Of a stretch of 64,000 nucleotides of DNA, positions 10,830-21,812 are shown piece after piece (position 1 is the stretch's first letter; the number at the start of each line of letters is the position of its first letter). The DNA is from Procambarus clarkii (taxonomy: Eukaryota > Arthropoda > Malacostraca > Decapoda > Cambaridae). The stretch lies in the NCBI RefSeq assembly GCF_040958095.1, contig NC_091233.1, positions 21,583,297-21,647,296 on the forward strand, written 5' to 3'. The notes under the pieces were generated by a model that saw only the letters and a list, made by a program, of their open reading frames with translations, ran no database searches and had not been told where the DNA came from. Position numbers and translations under genes: made by a program.

Positions 10830-11387
10830 ATACAAGCGGTTTTAATAATCAGAAAACTAGTTTTGTCGAATCGACTTCTGTAAGATTTAACCTTACCCAA
10901 TATTTCTGTACACCAGACCGCATCCATCCTACAAATCTGGCAAATCTGGACAGTTATCCAATATTTTTGGATATCACATACCCAACGGCCACACTCTAAT
11001 TAACTTTGTATCTGCGTGTGCCTACAAGTCTCAAGGCCTTCACTAACAGCCTGCAGGATCAGGATTCTCAAACCTGTTACGTGGGGTACATAAAATGACT
11101 CAAAAGTCACCTGCGCATCAAACTGAACATTAATCCAACGACAGCAGCTGCATCAGATGCACATTCCACAGCGACTACAATGATTAGAAAAGCCGTTGAG
11201 GAATGGGACTCACTAGTGAACATTCTGCATCTACATCCGCCACCAAGATAATGTTATCAAAACAAGACTAAAACCAGTGCACCAAAACCGAAGCGAAAAA
11301 GAAACAGGGAAAAAGGAGGAAACCCCACCTCCATTTAAAACTTTGACCCAAATATCACAGTAACAAGGTTATCGCGAATAACCGAAC
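10830..11387. other. Unassigned sequence
   Basis: No coding frame or repeat family recognised. The adjacent segment at 10760-10815 (cgagcctaacacagcctaag) resembles 46100-46180 and, inverted, 32630-32720 and 40660-40700, so an old dispersed repeat may begin here. Confidence 0.4.
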
Positions 11388-11475
11388 TCAATTACGGGCT
11401 CACCATAGCCCGTGCTACATGGACATTTCGTCCTGAGTAGCTAAATCTAAGACAACAACAACAACGCCACCCAAA
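11388..11475 (-). repeat. Palindromic repeat R3 copy, inverted
   Basis: acgggctcaccatagcccgt, then gctacNNggac...gagtagctaaatct and (ACA)n, the reverse complement of the R3 copies at 6535, 9163 and 34905. Confidence 0.7.
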
Positions 11476-11909
11476 TCTACTCAAAGCCTCATATAATTAC
11501 GTAAGTAAAGAAGGAAGAGAATATATGTCCTTATTATAATGTTGGTGATGAATATAGAACATGAAAAACATAATTTTCGTAGGAAATAAGCTTATTTAAT
11601 AATGAAATAAGACAAAAATAGTTGGGCTTATTTTTTATTACGCATAAAAGTCGCCAAGAGACTATGATCGTTAACTTATATTTCCGTTATTCACCACTAA
11701 TTTTAGTCCAAATCAAATTAGCTTATTTCCGTGTAAAATTATGTTTGTTTACATTCTACATTCAGCACTAACATTACAGTAAGCGAATGTTATATTTCTC
11801 CTTTTCCCTTCTTAATTCTAGGAGGCTTTGGGTAGCTTTAGATAATTCTATGGACCACTAACGAGCCCATGTGATTGATGTGTAGCTCTTATCTCGATCA
11901 AAGCAACTT

Positions 11910-12035
11910 AGTCTGTATTTACTAAACAGTTTACGAGATCCGAAACGCTAAGAGGTCGCCCCGAAAAATAATAACATTAGATTGAGGATGGCCTCGCGGC
12001 GCTTCGGAGCTCGTCGTAACTGTTTAGTAAATACA
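11910..12035. repeat. Imperfect inverted repeat
   Basis: gtctgtatttactaaacagt at the left edge pairs exactly with its reverse complement at 12017-12036. Inner segments (acgagatccgaa / cttcggagctcgt) also pair partly. It may be a decayed relative of element B, which shares aaacagttta and cttcggagctc. Confidence 0.7.
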
Positions 12036-12111
12036 GACTTAAGCCACCATGATTTAGATAAGAGGTGAAGACATCGTAAGTGGACACGTAAATGCTGTGC
12101 GAATCTAGAGC

Positions 12112-12366
12112 CGGATACACGAAGCAGTTACGCAAGCACTTACGAATCTGTGCATCTTTCCTCAATCTTTGGCGGCTTTGTTTACAATTATTAAACAGTT
12201 AATGAGCTCCGAAGTGCCAAGAGAAAGTTTATAACAATAACAACAGATGATTGGGAAGTTTTCATGCTTGTAAACTGTTTAATAAATATAACCAAAGCCG
12301 TCAAAGATTGAGGAAAGATGTACACGTTCGTAAGTACTTGCGTAACTGCTTCGTGAATCTGGCCCC
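12112..12366. mobile_element. Palindromic MITE-like element B, best copy
   Basis: Termini gccggatacacgaagcagtt and aactgcttcgtgaatctggc are inverted. The arms contain acgcaagcacttacgaatct, tcctcaatctttggcggctt and attaaacagttaatgagctc, with reverse-complement partners to the right. No open frame of useful length, so presumably non-autonomous. Confidence 0.8.
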
Positions 12367-12638
12367 TGATCCAGTACTAGACGAACAGATATAAACAATA
12401 GAAAAACAGGAATATATATAAATACAGGAAGAGTAGGAACAAATATAAACAAAAGACAAACAGGAACAGATAAGAAAGAAAAGGAGGAACAGATATGAGT
12501 AAGGAGAATCACAAGTTAGGAAGGTATTTAGACCCTGTGTGGCAGACCACTAACTACTGACTGGTGGTTGGAGTATGTTCAACAACCACATCTCAAGGAG
12601 AAATGGCCGCTCTCTACTTTCTCATGTGTAGAAATCTT

Positions 12639-12753
<115 letters not shown>

Positions 12754-12763
12754 TATTTAATTT

Positions 12764-12855
12764 CAGGAATTTTTTTTAAGTACTTAAGTATATTAATACA
12801 TCTTCAGAAGGAATGAAGATGTATTAATATACGAAAGTACTTAAGGAAATTCCTG
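12764..12855. repeat. Foldback sequence with about 40-bp arms
   Basis: caggaatttNNttaagtac, tatattaatacatcttca, a 7-nt centre (gaaggaa), then the reverse complements tgaagatgtattaatata and agtacttaaggaaattcctg. It lies immediately after a (TA)n tract. Confidence 0.8.
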
Positions 12856-12882
12856 TTTCAATTCTTCCTCCGTGGTCTGACA

Positions 12883-12885
<3 letters not shown>

Positions 12886-12936
<51 letters not shown>
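12886..12936. repeat. (TA)n microsatellite
   Basis: TA tract. It is followed by ggggaccattcaggcttgtt, the 3' part of the 259-bp SINE unit found at 24678-26148. Confidence 0.98.
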
Positions 12937-12937
<1 letters not shown>

Positions 12938-12950
12938 GGACCATTCAGGC

Positions 12951-12974
12951 TTGTTCGCATATATATGCGAACAA
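12951..12974. repeat. Perfect 24-bp palindrome
   Basis: Half-site ttgttcgcatat followed directly by its reverse complement. The outer part is the end of the 259-bp SINE unit (cttgttcgcat). Confidence 0.95.
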
Positions 12975-12982
12975 GTACTACA

Positions 12983-13160
12983 CTACAGTACTTTTTACTG
13001 TAGTGTAGTGATTAGTAAACTCGTCTCAAAAGCTAGAGTAGGACCTGGGTTCGAATCCTAGGCACAGTAACTGGATGTAAACAATTGAATGGATTGTGTT
13101 CAAGGGAAAGGAAGGGGGGTATGGAGGGACGGGGCAGGCGCCTGATAGCCTAACATTTCC
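12983..13160 (+). mobile_element. tRNA-derived SINE with leading hairpin
   Basis: A hairpin (arm actacactacagta, loop ttttt-like, arm tactgtagtgtagt in imperfect form) runs into a tRNA-like segment: A-box-like tagtgattagtaaactcgtc, B box gggttcgaatcc at about 13048. The downstream body is not matched elsewhere in this window. Confidence 0.6.
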
Positions 13161-13166
13161 CAGGGC

Positions 13167-13420
13167 GTGACAATTGAAATTGAAATAAGTTTATTGAGGT
13201 AAAATACACACAAAGGGATGAGGTAGCTCAAGCTATTCTCACCCCGTTCAGTACATCGTGTTAATACATACATAGACACACATCACAAACAATAAACATA
13301 TTACCGAACATTCTGAGAGATAAACATATAGATTTCCTCCTTTACACAAGTAGTATAGAATTAGACGTACACACAAATACTTTTATGACCTAGGTATACT
13401 GTATTGCGCGTGACAAAGGT
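13167..13420 (-). mobile_element. LINE 3' tail, inverted
   Basis: Begins with (TTGAAA)n and taagtttattgaggtaaaat, the reverse complement of the tail at 8700-8790. gtacatcgtgttaata and cacatcacaaa also match inverted. Confidence 0.85.
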
Positions 13421-13740
13421 AGCCTTAAACATGATAGGCTATCAAACACGATAGCCTAACATTTCTCAGCGCGTGACAAAGGCTTAAAAAATTAGTCTAC
13501 TTGACTCACGCAAGTCGAGTGTCCTTTGAAACTGACGAAATCTGTAATGCGTTAGATTACACGATAAACAAAAATCCTTGATATTTGCACTGAGGGGGAA
13601 AGAAAAAAAAAGTGTGTATGTTAGGTTATCTTGACCCCAAGTGACCTCCTTCTGGGTAGTGAACCATCATGCCAGTGACCTTTGGGGGTGTGACTTTCAC
13701 TGTAAGTACATACTTATGTGACCCCTGCCCCCCCCCCCTG
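13421..13740. other. Unassigned sequence
   Basis: Contains two short direct repeats (gatagcctaacattt at about 13146 and 13450) and a C-run at about 13725. No gene seen. Confidence 0.5.
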
Positions 13741-13746
13741 GTGGGT

Positions 13747-14110
13747 GTCCATACTGAGGTCATTCTCAGGGCATACTGAGGTCATTCTCAGGGCATAGTG
13801 AGGTCATTCTCAGGGCATACTGAGGTCATTCTCAGGGCATACTGAGGTCATTCATAGACCATACTGAGGTCATTCTCAGGGCATACTGAGGTCATTCTCA
13901 GGGCATACTGAGGTCATTCATAAACCATACTGAGGTCATTCTCAGACCATACTGAGATCATTCTCAGACCATACTGAGATCATTCTCAGACCATACTGAG
14001 GTCATTCTCAGGGCATACTGAGGTCATTCTCAGACCATACTGAGGTCATTCTCAGACCACACTGATGTCATTCTCAGACCATACTGAGGCCATTCTCAGA
14101 CCACACTGAG
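13747..14110. repeat. 22-bp minisatellite
   Basis: About 16 copies of a unit with core actgaggtcattctcag and alternating ends ggcat / accat / caNaccat. Confidence 0.97.
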
Positions 14111-14359
14111 ATCTTAAGGAACCTGCTTACATGGGCTAAGTCCCGTGTTAAGCAATGTTTTCTTGTCCTTGTGTGGCTCAGTATATAGGCCGGAGCTAGT
14201 TTCTAGTTGAGTCATAAGTTGGCCGTCGTCATTATGCAAGCCTTAGTCCAGATCTAGGTGACTTCTGCTTCGTCCTGTTTATGTTAAGCAATGCTGCTGC
14301 TGCTCTCAAAGGCAGTATTATGAGCTCTGGAAGGCGGTGTTATAAGTCATGGTACCAAG

Positions 14360-15160
14360 AGGTTACCTGTGGCAGGTGGTTACCGTTACCTGTGGCCGGT
14401 GGCTACAGTTACCTGTGGCAGGTGGCTACAGGTGGCAGGTGGTTACTGTTAACTGTGGCCGGTGGCTACTGTTACCTGTGGCAGGTGGCTACCGTTACCT
14501 GTGGCAGGTAGATACCGTTACCTGTGGCCGGTAGCTACCGTTACCTGTGGCAGGTGGTTACTGTTACCTGTAGCAGGTGGCTACCGTTACCTGTGGCAGG
14601 TGGCTACCGTTACCTGTGGCAGGTGGCTACCGTTACCTGTGGCAGGTGGCTACCGTTACCTGTAGCAGGTGGCTACCGTTACCTGTAGCAGATGGCTACC
14701 GTTACCTGTAGCAGGTGGCTACCGTTACCTGTAGCAGATGGCTACCGTTACCTGTGGCAGGTGGCTACCGTTACCTGTAGCAGGTGGCTACCGTTACCTG
14801 TGGCAGATGGCTACCGTTACCTGTGGCAGGTGGCTACCGTTACCTGTAGCAGATGGCTACCGTTACCTGTGGCAGGTGGCTACCGTTACCTGTAGCAGAT
14901 GGCTACCGTTACCTGTGGCAGATGGCTACCGTTACCTGTGGCAGGTGGCTACCGTTACCTGTAGCAGGTGGCTACCGTTACCTGTGGCAGATGGCTACCG
15001 TTACCTGTGGCAGGTGGCTACCGTTACCTGCGGCAGATGGCTACCGTTACCTGTAGCAGATGGCTACCGTTACCTGTGGCAGATGGCTACCGTTACCTGT
15101 GGCAGATGGCTACCGTTACCTGTAGCAGATGGCTACCGTTACCTGTGGCAGGTGGCAACA
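14360..15160. repeat. 23-bp minisatellite
   Basis: About 35 copies of a unit with core ggctaccgttacctgtggca and gt/ag variants. Because 23 is not a multiple of 3, the same peptide string (WLPLPVAGGYRYLWQVATVTC) reappears in all three frames, producing overlapping spurious open frames. Confidence 0.97.
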
Positions 15161-15169
15161 GATGACGAA

Positions 15170-15490
15170 TCTCCGAAACCTGAGCACTCTAGGTGCAATC
15201 TCTGTGCACAGGAACTGGGGCATGATCACAACATTAAAATTACTGAATGACCAGTCATTCGCCCCTGTCAGACCTGCCAGTATGAAATAACTGGAACCTT
15301 GTAATTAACTTTGTAATCCATTCTCATGTGCTAGAGGATATCCTCAAATTGCACTTGAAGTAATATATCGCACCCAGCAACGGTTTTGAACTGTCCAACG
15401 ATTATAAAGTGTCCAACGATTCGTTATTGTCCAATGATTCTAAACTATAATGATTCTGAAGAGTTCAAAGATTCCCCTCAGAGTCTAACG
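15170..15490. other. Unassigned spacer
   Basis: No recognisable gene or repeat. Short repeats of 'tgtccaacgatt' occur at 15388-15440. Confidence 0.5.
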
Positions 15491-15494
15491 TCAG

Positions 15495-15622
15495 CTTCAA
15501 ACTACAACCTTCGAAGCTTCAAACTACAACCTTCGAAGCTTCAAACTACAACCTTCGAAGCTTCAAACTACAACCTTCGAAGCTTGGAACCACAACCTTC
15601 GAAGCTTGGAACCACAACCTTT
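15495..15622. repeat. 22-bp minisatellite
   Basis: About 5.5 copies of a unit with core aagcttcaaactacaacctt followed by cg. The last two copies read ggaaccac in place of caaactac. Confidence 0.95.
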
Positions 15623-15721
15623 AATTTAAAATATATCCAGCATTCACCTATCAAAAAATCCTTCCTTGGAGGCCGCGCTCTCTACAAAAAAAAACAACTG
15701 AACCAAACCACGTAACTCCAA

Positions 15722-15817
<96 letters not shown>
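15722..15817. repeat. (TA)n microsatellite
   Basis: Pure TA tract. Confidence 0.99.
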
Positions 15818-15820
<3 letters not shown>

Positions 15821-15984
15821 TACAAAAATTTTAAAAATTCAATTAAATACAATGTAATTACTGGCCCTTATACCGAGGTCCTCGACGACCCCCTGAACCA
15901 GAATTTAATAATCATATATAAAATGACAATTACAATTAAGTGAAATTAATTATATAAAACAGGTGATAAAAGATAGTGATTATG

Positions 15985-16190
15985 TAATAACTCGATTCAT
16001 TCTCGACTCGCAGTCGAGAATTCCTGGTTCGAATACCGGGTGAGATAGATAGAGTTGAGCGCGTTTCCTTTCATCTTTTGCGCCTGTTCACCTAGGTACC
16101 CCCGGGAGTTAGGCAACTGTTATGGGGTTGCATTCCGGGGAGAGGTCAGTGGTTCACCCTTGGGAGGGGGGGTGGAAACCTCAATATAAG
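15985..16190 (+). mobile_element. tRNA-derived SINE, family 2
   Basis: Head with ctcgactcgcagtcgagaat, B-box-like ggttcgaataccggg, the body block cgcctgttcacctaggtacc and gggagttaggcaactgtt. It ends a few bases before a (TA)n tract. Confidence 0.8.
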
Positions 16191-16196
16191 CCTAAC

Positions 16197-16328
<132 letters not shown>

Positions 16329-16409
16329 GAAACGTCGTGCAAATTATACAAATAAGTGTAATACACTCTATAGTAAATCACTTCTTTTCTTCACCTTAAA
16401 AGTACGAAA

Positions 16410-16661
<252 letters not shown>

Positions 16662-16714
16662 ATTATTATTGTTATTAATATTATTTGATTTTTCTAATAA
16701 TATGATTGTTAGAA

Positions 16715-16795
16715 GTTTGCGTCACCACTTGCGTCACCACTTGCGTCACCACCTTCCTCACCCCTGCGTCACCACCTGCGTCACCACTGACACAC
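16715..16795. repeat. 12-bp short tandem repeat
   Basis: Imperfect repeats of cgtcaccacttg and variants. Confidence 0.85.
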
Positions 16796-16877
16796 ACCTG
16801 TTTAGCATATATCTAAACTCTCAACACATGTCTGTTCCTCTCCCTGCACTCTTGAAAACTCACACACTCCACTTCCT

Positions 16878-17138
16878 AAGACCCTAAGTCTATCTTGGAC
16901 ATGTAAACAGATCCCAAGTCTATCTTGGACATATAAACAGATCCTAAGTCTATCTTGGACATATAAACAGATCCTAAGTCTATCTTGGACATATAAACAG
17001 ATCCTAAGTCTATCTTGGACATATAAACAGATCCTAAGTCTATCTTGGACATGTAAACAGATCCTAAGTCTATCTTGGACATATAAACAGATCCTAAGTC
17101 TATCTTGGACATGTAAACAGATCCTAAGTCTGTCTTGT
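16878..17138. repeat. 30-bp minisatellite
   Basis: About 8.7 copies of a unit containing cctaagtctatcttggacat and ataaacagat. Being a multiple of 3, it reads on the minus strand as a 10-residue repeat (MSKIDLGSVY), an artefact of the repeat. Confidence 0.97.
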
Positions 17139-17354
17139 CATTCTGACCTCCACTACGACGGGTCTTGGAGAGTGACAGAAATCCCTGGATAACAAGTTAT
17201 TTATCCAACAGTAGGAAGTCGTCTGTGTTTATCCAAGGATTAAGAGTAATTAGTGACTTTTAGTGTGGCGGGCCACAGGGAGGTATCCTTGGATTTACCG
17301 TATTCAGTATATTTGTTGGACTCTTGGATTCTGGATATATATTGGATATTCGGT

Positions 17355-17640
17355 GATCAAGTTCTTGGAGGTCCTTATCAAGTTCTTGGAAGTCCTTATC
17401 AAGTTCTTGGAGGTCCTTATCAAGTCCTGGGGTCTTATCAAGTCCTGGATCCTTATCAAGTCCTGGGGTCTTATCAAGTCCTGGGTCCTTATCAAGTCCT
17501 GGGGTCTTATCAAGTCCTGGGGTCTTATCAAGTCCTGGGGTCTTATCAAGTCCTGGGGTCTTATCAAGTCCTGGGGTCTTATTAAGTCCTGGGCCCCTTA
17601 TCAAGTCCTGGGCCCTTATCGAGTCCTGGACAAGTCCTTC
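17355..17640. repeat. 18-bp minisatellite
   Basis: About 15 copies around tcaagtcctggggtctta. The first three are variant (tcaagttcttggaggtcctta). Open on both strands only because of the 6-codon periodicity. Confidence 0.96.
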
Positions 17641-17679
17641 CCTGGATGAAGTGGTCTGTTTTTACACTAGGCCTGGCCT

Positions 17680-17987
17680 GGTTTACATTAGAACAGCCTG
17701 GTTGATCAGCCCAGCAACCAGGAGGCCTGGTCGACGACCGGGCCGCGGAGACGCTAAGCCCCGGAAGCACCTCAAGGTAGGCCTATGTATGCCATGTATA
17801 GTATGGTTTCTGGCTTCCGAATATCGGGGGAACAGGAAGACTGTTAGGCTTATTGAGAGCCACTCTAGGCCAACTGCTGACCTTTTGCCAGGATGCCACC
17901 CACAACAGTTGCCTATTCCCCGGGTACCTGTGTCCGGCTAGATGAACAGGTGCATTAGGTGAGAGGAAAAGTGCTAGCATGCCTCTA
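17680..17987 (-). mobile_element. SINE cluster: family 1/2 hybrid, left part
   Basis: gttgatcagcccagcaacca and gaccgggccgcggagacgct (17700-17760) match the repeat at 40340-40420. They are followed by the family 2 body on the minus strand (ctaNatgaacaggtgcatta at about 17938). Family 2 resumes after the foldback element, at 18376-18425 (ggggatcgaacccggggcc). Confidence 0.75.
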
Positions 17988-18375
17988 GCAACCCGTTCTC
18001 GCACTTGCTTATAGTCAATATTGGCTTATTTAATAAGTGCATATGTGACATACTAATTGATTGTAAATATTTTAGTTTACTTTGAAAAGCTTCATAGAAA
18101 ACACCGACCTCACCTAACCTTCTTAGTATGTTAAGATAAGCATCTTATTGCTTCTTAATTACAATTATTAGTTAACCTATACCGTTGATTGGTTAAGTAA
18201 TAATTGTAAATAAGAAGCAATAAGATGCTTAACATACTAAGAAGGTTAGGTAAGGTCGGTGTTTTCTATGAAGCTTTTCAAGGTAAACTAAAATATTCAC
18301 AATCAATTAGTATGTCACATATGCACTTATTAAATAAGCCAATATTGACTATAAGCAAGTGCGAGAACGGGTTGC
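17988..18375. mobile_element. 388-bp foldback element
   Basis: Two arms of about 185 bp are near-perfect reverse complements. The termini are gcaacccgttctcgcacttg (17988) and caagtgcgagaacgggttgc (to 18375). Inner arm landmarks are ttagtatgttaag / cttaacatactaa and aattacaattatta / taataattgtaa. The centre, around 18179-18192, is about 13 nt. It is flanked by the 5-bp direct repeat ctcta (17983-17987 and 18376-18380) and interrupts a SINE. No transposase frame, hence non-autonomous. Confidence 0.9.
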
Positions 18376-18430
18376 CTCTATCCCGAGTGGGGATCGAACC
18401 CGGGGCCTTGTGAACCGACTGTGTCGTATT
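18376..18430 (-). mobile_element. SINE family 2, right part (tRNA-like head)
   Basis: atcccgagtggggatcgaac (B box read inverted) and ccggggccttgtgaaccgac. It continues the SINE broken by the foldback element. Confidence 0.7.
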
Positions 18431-18525
18431 TGAAAAGCTTGTCATTCCGAGTCAATTGCCCATTGTTTACTGTTATGTGACCTGGATGGGAAGACGCATC
18501 AAGACATCTGCAGACGCTGCAAGAT

Positions 18526-18960
18526 TGCAAGATAACCTATCATTTACCTATCACCTAACCTATCAAGACCTATCATACACTTGATAACCTTGATAACCTA
18601 TCTTGATACTTGGACTTGATAACCTATCAAGATGCAAGATAACCTATCATTTACCTATCACCTAACCTATCAAGACCTATCATACACTTGATAACCTATC
18701 TTGATACTTGAACTTGATAACCTATCAAGATGCAAGATAACCTATCATTTACCTATCACCTAACCTATCAAGACCTATCATACACTTGATAACCTATCTT
18801 GATACTTGAACTTGATAACCTATCAAGATGCAAGATAACCTATCATTTACCTATCACCTAACCTATCAAGACCTATCATACACTTGATAACCTTGATAAC
18901 CTATCTTGATACTTGGACTTGATAACCTATCAAGATGCAAGATAACCTATCATTTACAGC
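18526..18960. repeat. 98/107-bp tandem repeat
   Basis: Unit starts (gcaagataacctatcattta) fall at 18527, 18634, 18732, 18830 and 18937, giving spacings of 107, 98, 98 and 107. The 9-bp difference is an extra 'aaccttgat' step. Units are built from shorter cttgataacctatc and gacctatca modules with internal self-complementarity (ataggttatc/gataacctat). Confidence 0.95.
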
Positions 18961-19164
18961 TAAGATGTGTCTACAGAAACACATCTCAAGCTGCGTATAA
19001 ACGCTTGGTGAATCCAGCCCGTGGCGTAAGATAATTTAAGCAACACTGTTTGTCGACAATATTGTATTTTTTGCTGTTTTTCTCTCATGTTCCCCCCTTC
19101 TTTTATTTTTATATTATCTCAACACATTTTATACTTTAATCTCAATTAGTATTAAGTTTTAGTC

Positions 19165-19320
19165 TTTATAATGTTTCTCCTGCCCGAAACGCTTTGCGTA
19201 ATAGTGGCTTTAGGCATTGTATGTACTAGATTTATCTATAAATTGTATCACACCTTGTATGTATGTATGTACGTTACCTGAATAAACGTTTGAATTTTGA
19301 ATTTTGAATTTGAATTTGAA
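19165..19320 (+). mobile_element. LINE 3' tail with (TTTGAA)n
   Basis: cccgaaacgctttgcgtaat, aggcattgtatgtactag, cctgaataaacgtttgaatt, then a TTTGAA tail ending where the 40-bp array begins. Confidence 0.88.
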
Positions 19321-19333
19321 GACGCGGGCCAGA

Positions 19334-20066
19334 CGGGAGGCGGGACCCGGGCATCAGGAGCCCTGCCCGGGCCACCAACGCTGGACCCGGGCATCAGGAG
19401 CCCTGCCCGGACCACCAACGCAGGACCCGGGCATCAGGAGCCCTGCCTGGACCAGCAACGCAGGACCCGGGCATCAGGAGCCCTGCCTGGACCAGCAACG
19501 CTGGACCCGGGCATCAGGAGCCCTGCCTGGACCAGCAACGCAGGACCCGGGCATCAGGAGCCCTGCCCGGACCACCAACGCAGGACCCGGGCATCAGGAG
19601 CCCTGCCTGGACCAGCAACGCAGGACCCGGGCATCAGGAGCCCTGCCTGGACCACCAACGCAGGACCCGGGCATCAGGAGCCCTGCCTGGACCAGCAACG
19701 CTGGACCCGGGCATCAGGAGCCCTGCCTGGACCAGCAACGCAGGACCCGGGCATCAGGAGCCTTGCCCGGACCACCAACGCAGGACCCGGGCATCAGGAG
19801 CCCTGCCTGGACCAGCAACGCAGGACCCGGGCATCAGGAGCCCTGCCTGGACCACCAACGCTGGACCCGGGCATCAGGAGCCCTGCCTGGACCAGCAACG
19901 CTGGACCCGGGCATCAGGAGCCCTGCCTGGACCACCAACGCTGGACCCGGGCATCAGGAGCCCTGCCCGGACCAGCAACGCAGGACCCGGGCATCAGGAG
20001 CTCTGCCCGGACCACCAACGCTGGACCCGGGCATCAGGAGCCCTGCCCGGGCCACCAACGCAGGAA
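19334..20066. repeat. 40-bp GC-rich minisatellite
   Basis: About 18 copies of a unit containing gacccgggcatcaggagccc and tgcctggaccagcaacgcag, with c/t and g/c variants. The unit lacks stops, so long frames (up to about 320 codons) stay open on plus despite the unit not being divisible by 3. The encoded repeat (GPGHQEPCLDQQRRTRASGALPGPATQDPGIRSPAWTSNA-type, frame-cycling) is not a known protein. CpG-rich. Confidence 0.96.
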
Positions 20067-20149
20067 ATGACTCACATATGCCCGGCACTGCCCGGCCTCC
20101 AGGGACGATGGGGCGTTCCACCAATAACTGTATAAGGCCAGCACTAGTC

Positions 20150-20375
20150 AGCGCATTTAAGCATCCACCTACGAAACCTGTACATCTTTTATCAATCATT
20201 GCGGCTTTGTTGATATTAAATAGTTTTTTGAGCTGGCAACTTCACAACCCAAAGTCATTATTGTTATAAACAAAGTCGTAACGCTTCGGAGCTCATAACC
20301 TGTTTAATACATGTCAACAAAGCCGTCATGATTGATTAAAGATGTACAGGTTTCGTAAGAGGTTGCGTATATACT
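20150..20375. mobile_element. Element B copy
   Basis: Left arm acgaaacctgtacatctttt and gcggctttgttga; right arm tgtcaacaaagccg and aaagatgtacaggtttcgta; gcttcggagctcataa at the centre. Confidence 0.75.
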
Positions 20376-20437
20376 TGATTGATTGATAAAGATTAAGCCA
20401 CCCAAGAGGTGGCACGGGCATGAATAACCCGTAAGTA
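20376..20437 (+). repeat. Repeat R2, truncated
   Basis: (TTGA)n, agccacccaagaggtggcac and gggcatgaataacccgtaag, as at 8990-9060. Confidence 0.8.
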
Positions 20438-20463
20438 TACTTGATGAATCCTGGCTGTGATAT

Positions 20464-20660
20464 GTTGACCAGACCACACACTAGAAGTTGAAGTGACGAC
20501 GACGTTTCGGTTCGTCCTGGACCATTCTCAAGTCGATTGTGGTCAGTGGATGAATGGATGAATGGTCCAGGACGGACCGAAACGTCGTCGTCCCTTCACC
20601 TTCTAGTGTGTGGTCTGGTCAACATACTTCAGCCACGTTATTGTGACTCATCGCCTGCAT
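20464..20660 (-). mobile_element. Hairpin element A, copy 3
   Basis: Inverted relative to the copy at 9664: the leader lies on the right (ttattgtgactcatcgcctg, read inverted). It is flanked by a 13-bp direct repeat ctggctgtgatat at 20451-20463 and 20661-20673. The palindrome centre is near 20545. Confidence 0.88.
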
Positions 20661-20822
20661 CTGGCTGTGATATCCATGTGTGATATCCATATATATCATC
20701 CGTCCTCACGCCAAATACATCTAATTTTGAACGCAATCGACCAATGTGTCCAAAATGAGATGTATTAGTAAATATTTGTAAATATTTGAGTAGCATAATA
20801 ACATTTTCAGATCACCGGCCTC

Positions 20823-20950
20823 GGTTATCTTGAGATGATTTCGGGGCTTTAGTGTCCCCGCGGCCCGGTCCTCGACCAGACCTTCACCCCCAGGAAGCAG
20901 CCCGTGACAGCTGACTAACACCCAGGTACCTATTTTACTGCTAGGTAACG
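20823..20950 (-). mobile_element. SINE family 1, truncated
   Basis: Minus-strand 3' half only: tcaagataacc end, gaccgggccgcggggacac, gggtgttagtcagctgtcac, and the tagcagtaaaataggtacct block. The tRNA-like head is missing. Confidence 0.88.
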
Positions 20951-21009
20951 GTAGGTTAAGTGGGTTGCTCGGGTTCGTACGTTTCAAGTTAAATAAAACA
21001 GTTGCAGTT

Positions 21010-21195
21010 TTACGGAGTTGCAACGTTATTTTGACGTAATAACAACGGGTGACGTCGTGATCACAACGTCGTGGAAACGTTGCACGACGTGATCGCAACA
21101 TGGTGACAACGTCGGTGCAACGTTGTGGCACCGTCATTACAGCGTGATCACCACGTTATTACAATGTTGTAGCAACGTTATTGCCTCGTAATCAC
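21010..21195. repeat. AACGTT-rich degenerate repeat, cluster 1
   Basis: Dense, irregular repetition of caacgtNgtg and gtgatcacaacgt-like words. Related clusters are at 28003-28340, 35980-36310 and 48000-48115. Confidence 0.7.
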
Positions 21196-21499
21196 ACCAC
21201 TTTGGTAAAAATTAACGTCGTAGATGCGTTTCGTGGACGTTTGGAGAGAAACATCTGCAAGTCTGATCAAATGATGATGTTAAGCAGCACTGAATAATAA
21301 ATAAAAAGAAGTCCCTCAGAGATATTCCTTTCCCTTTACCCAAAATAATGTAATAAATGAAATGAGTTGACTGATGAATACACAGGTCAAGATGAGCCGG
21401 GGTCCAGGAGTTGAAGTTCGCCCTTAAAGCCCATGAAGTTGAACACAAACATACAGATACATACACAAACACAGAGACAAGCACACACACAAACGCACA

Positions 21500-21812
21500 C
21501 ACACATGATAGAGCTAGATATGATAGAGCCCAATAGGCTCAGGAATCTGTACACCAGTTGATTGACAGTTGAGAGGCGGGACCAAAGAGCCAAAGCTCAA
21601 CCCCCGCAAGCACAAATACGTGAGTACACACACACACACACACACACAGTTGATTGACAGTTGAGAGGCGGGACCAAAGAGCCAAAGCTCAACCCCCGCA
21701 AGCACAAATAGGTGAGTACACACACACACACAGTTGATTGACAGTTGAGAGGCGGGACCAAAGAGCCAAAGCTCAACCCCCGCAAGCACAAATAGGTGAG
21801 TACACATACACT
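21500..21812 (+). mobile_element. LINE 3' terminus, triplicated with (AC)n
   Basis: Three head-to-tail copies of the segment gttgattgacagttgagagg, cgggaccaaagagccaaagc, aagcacaaataggtgagtac, separated by short (AC)n tracts (starts near 21557, 21647 and 21732). The same segment follows the LINE C-terminus at 22257. Confidence 0.85.

Noticed and set aside
13747..15160. CRISPR-like regular repeats
   Set aside because: Head-to-tail tandem units without unique spacers, in a eukaryotic context.
14281..15250. Several WLPLPVAGGYRYL-type open frames
   Set aside because: 23-bp minisatellite; the same peptide appears in all three frames.
19297..20269. Plus-strand frames of 257 and 321 codons, proline/glycine-rich
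   Set aside because: Stop-free 40-bp minisatellite cycling through frames; the non-repeat ends show no domain.
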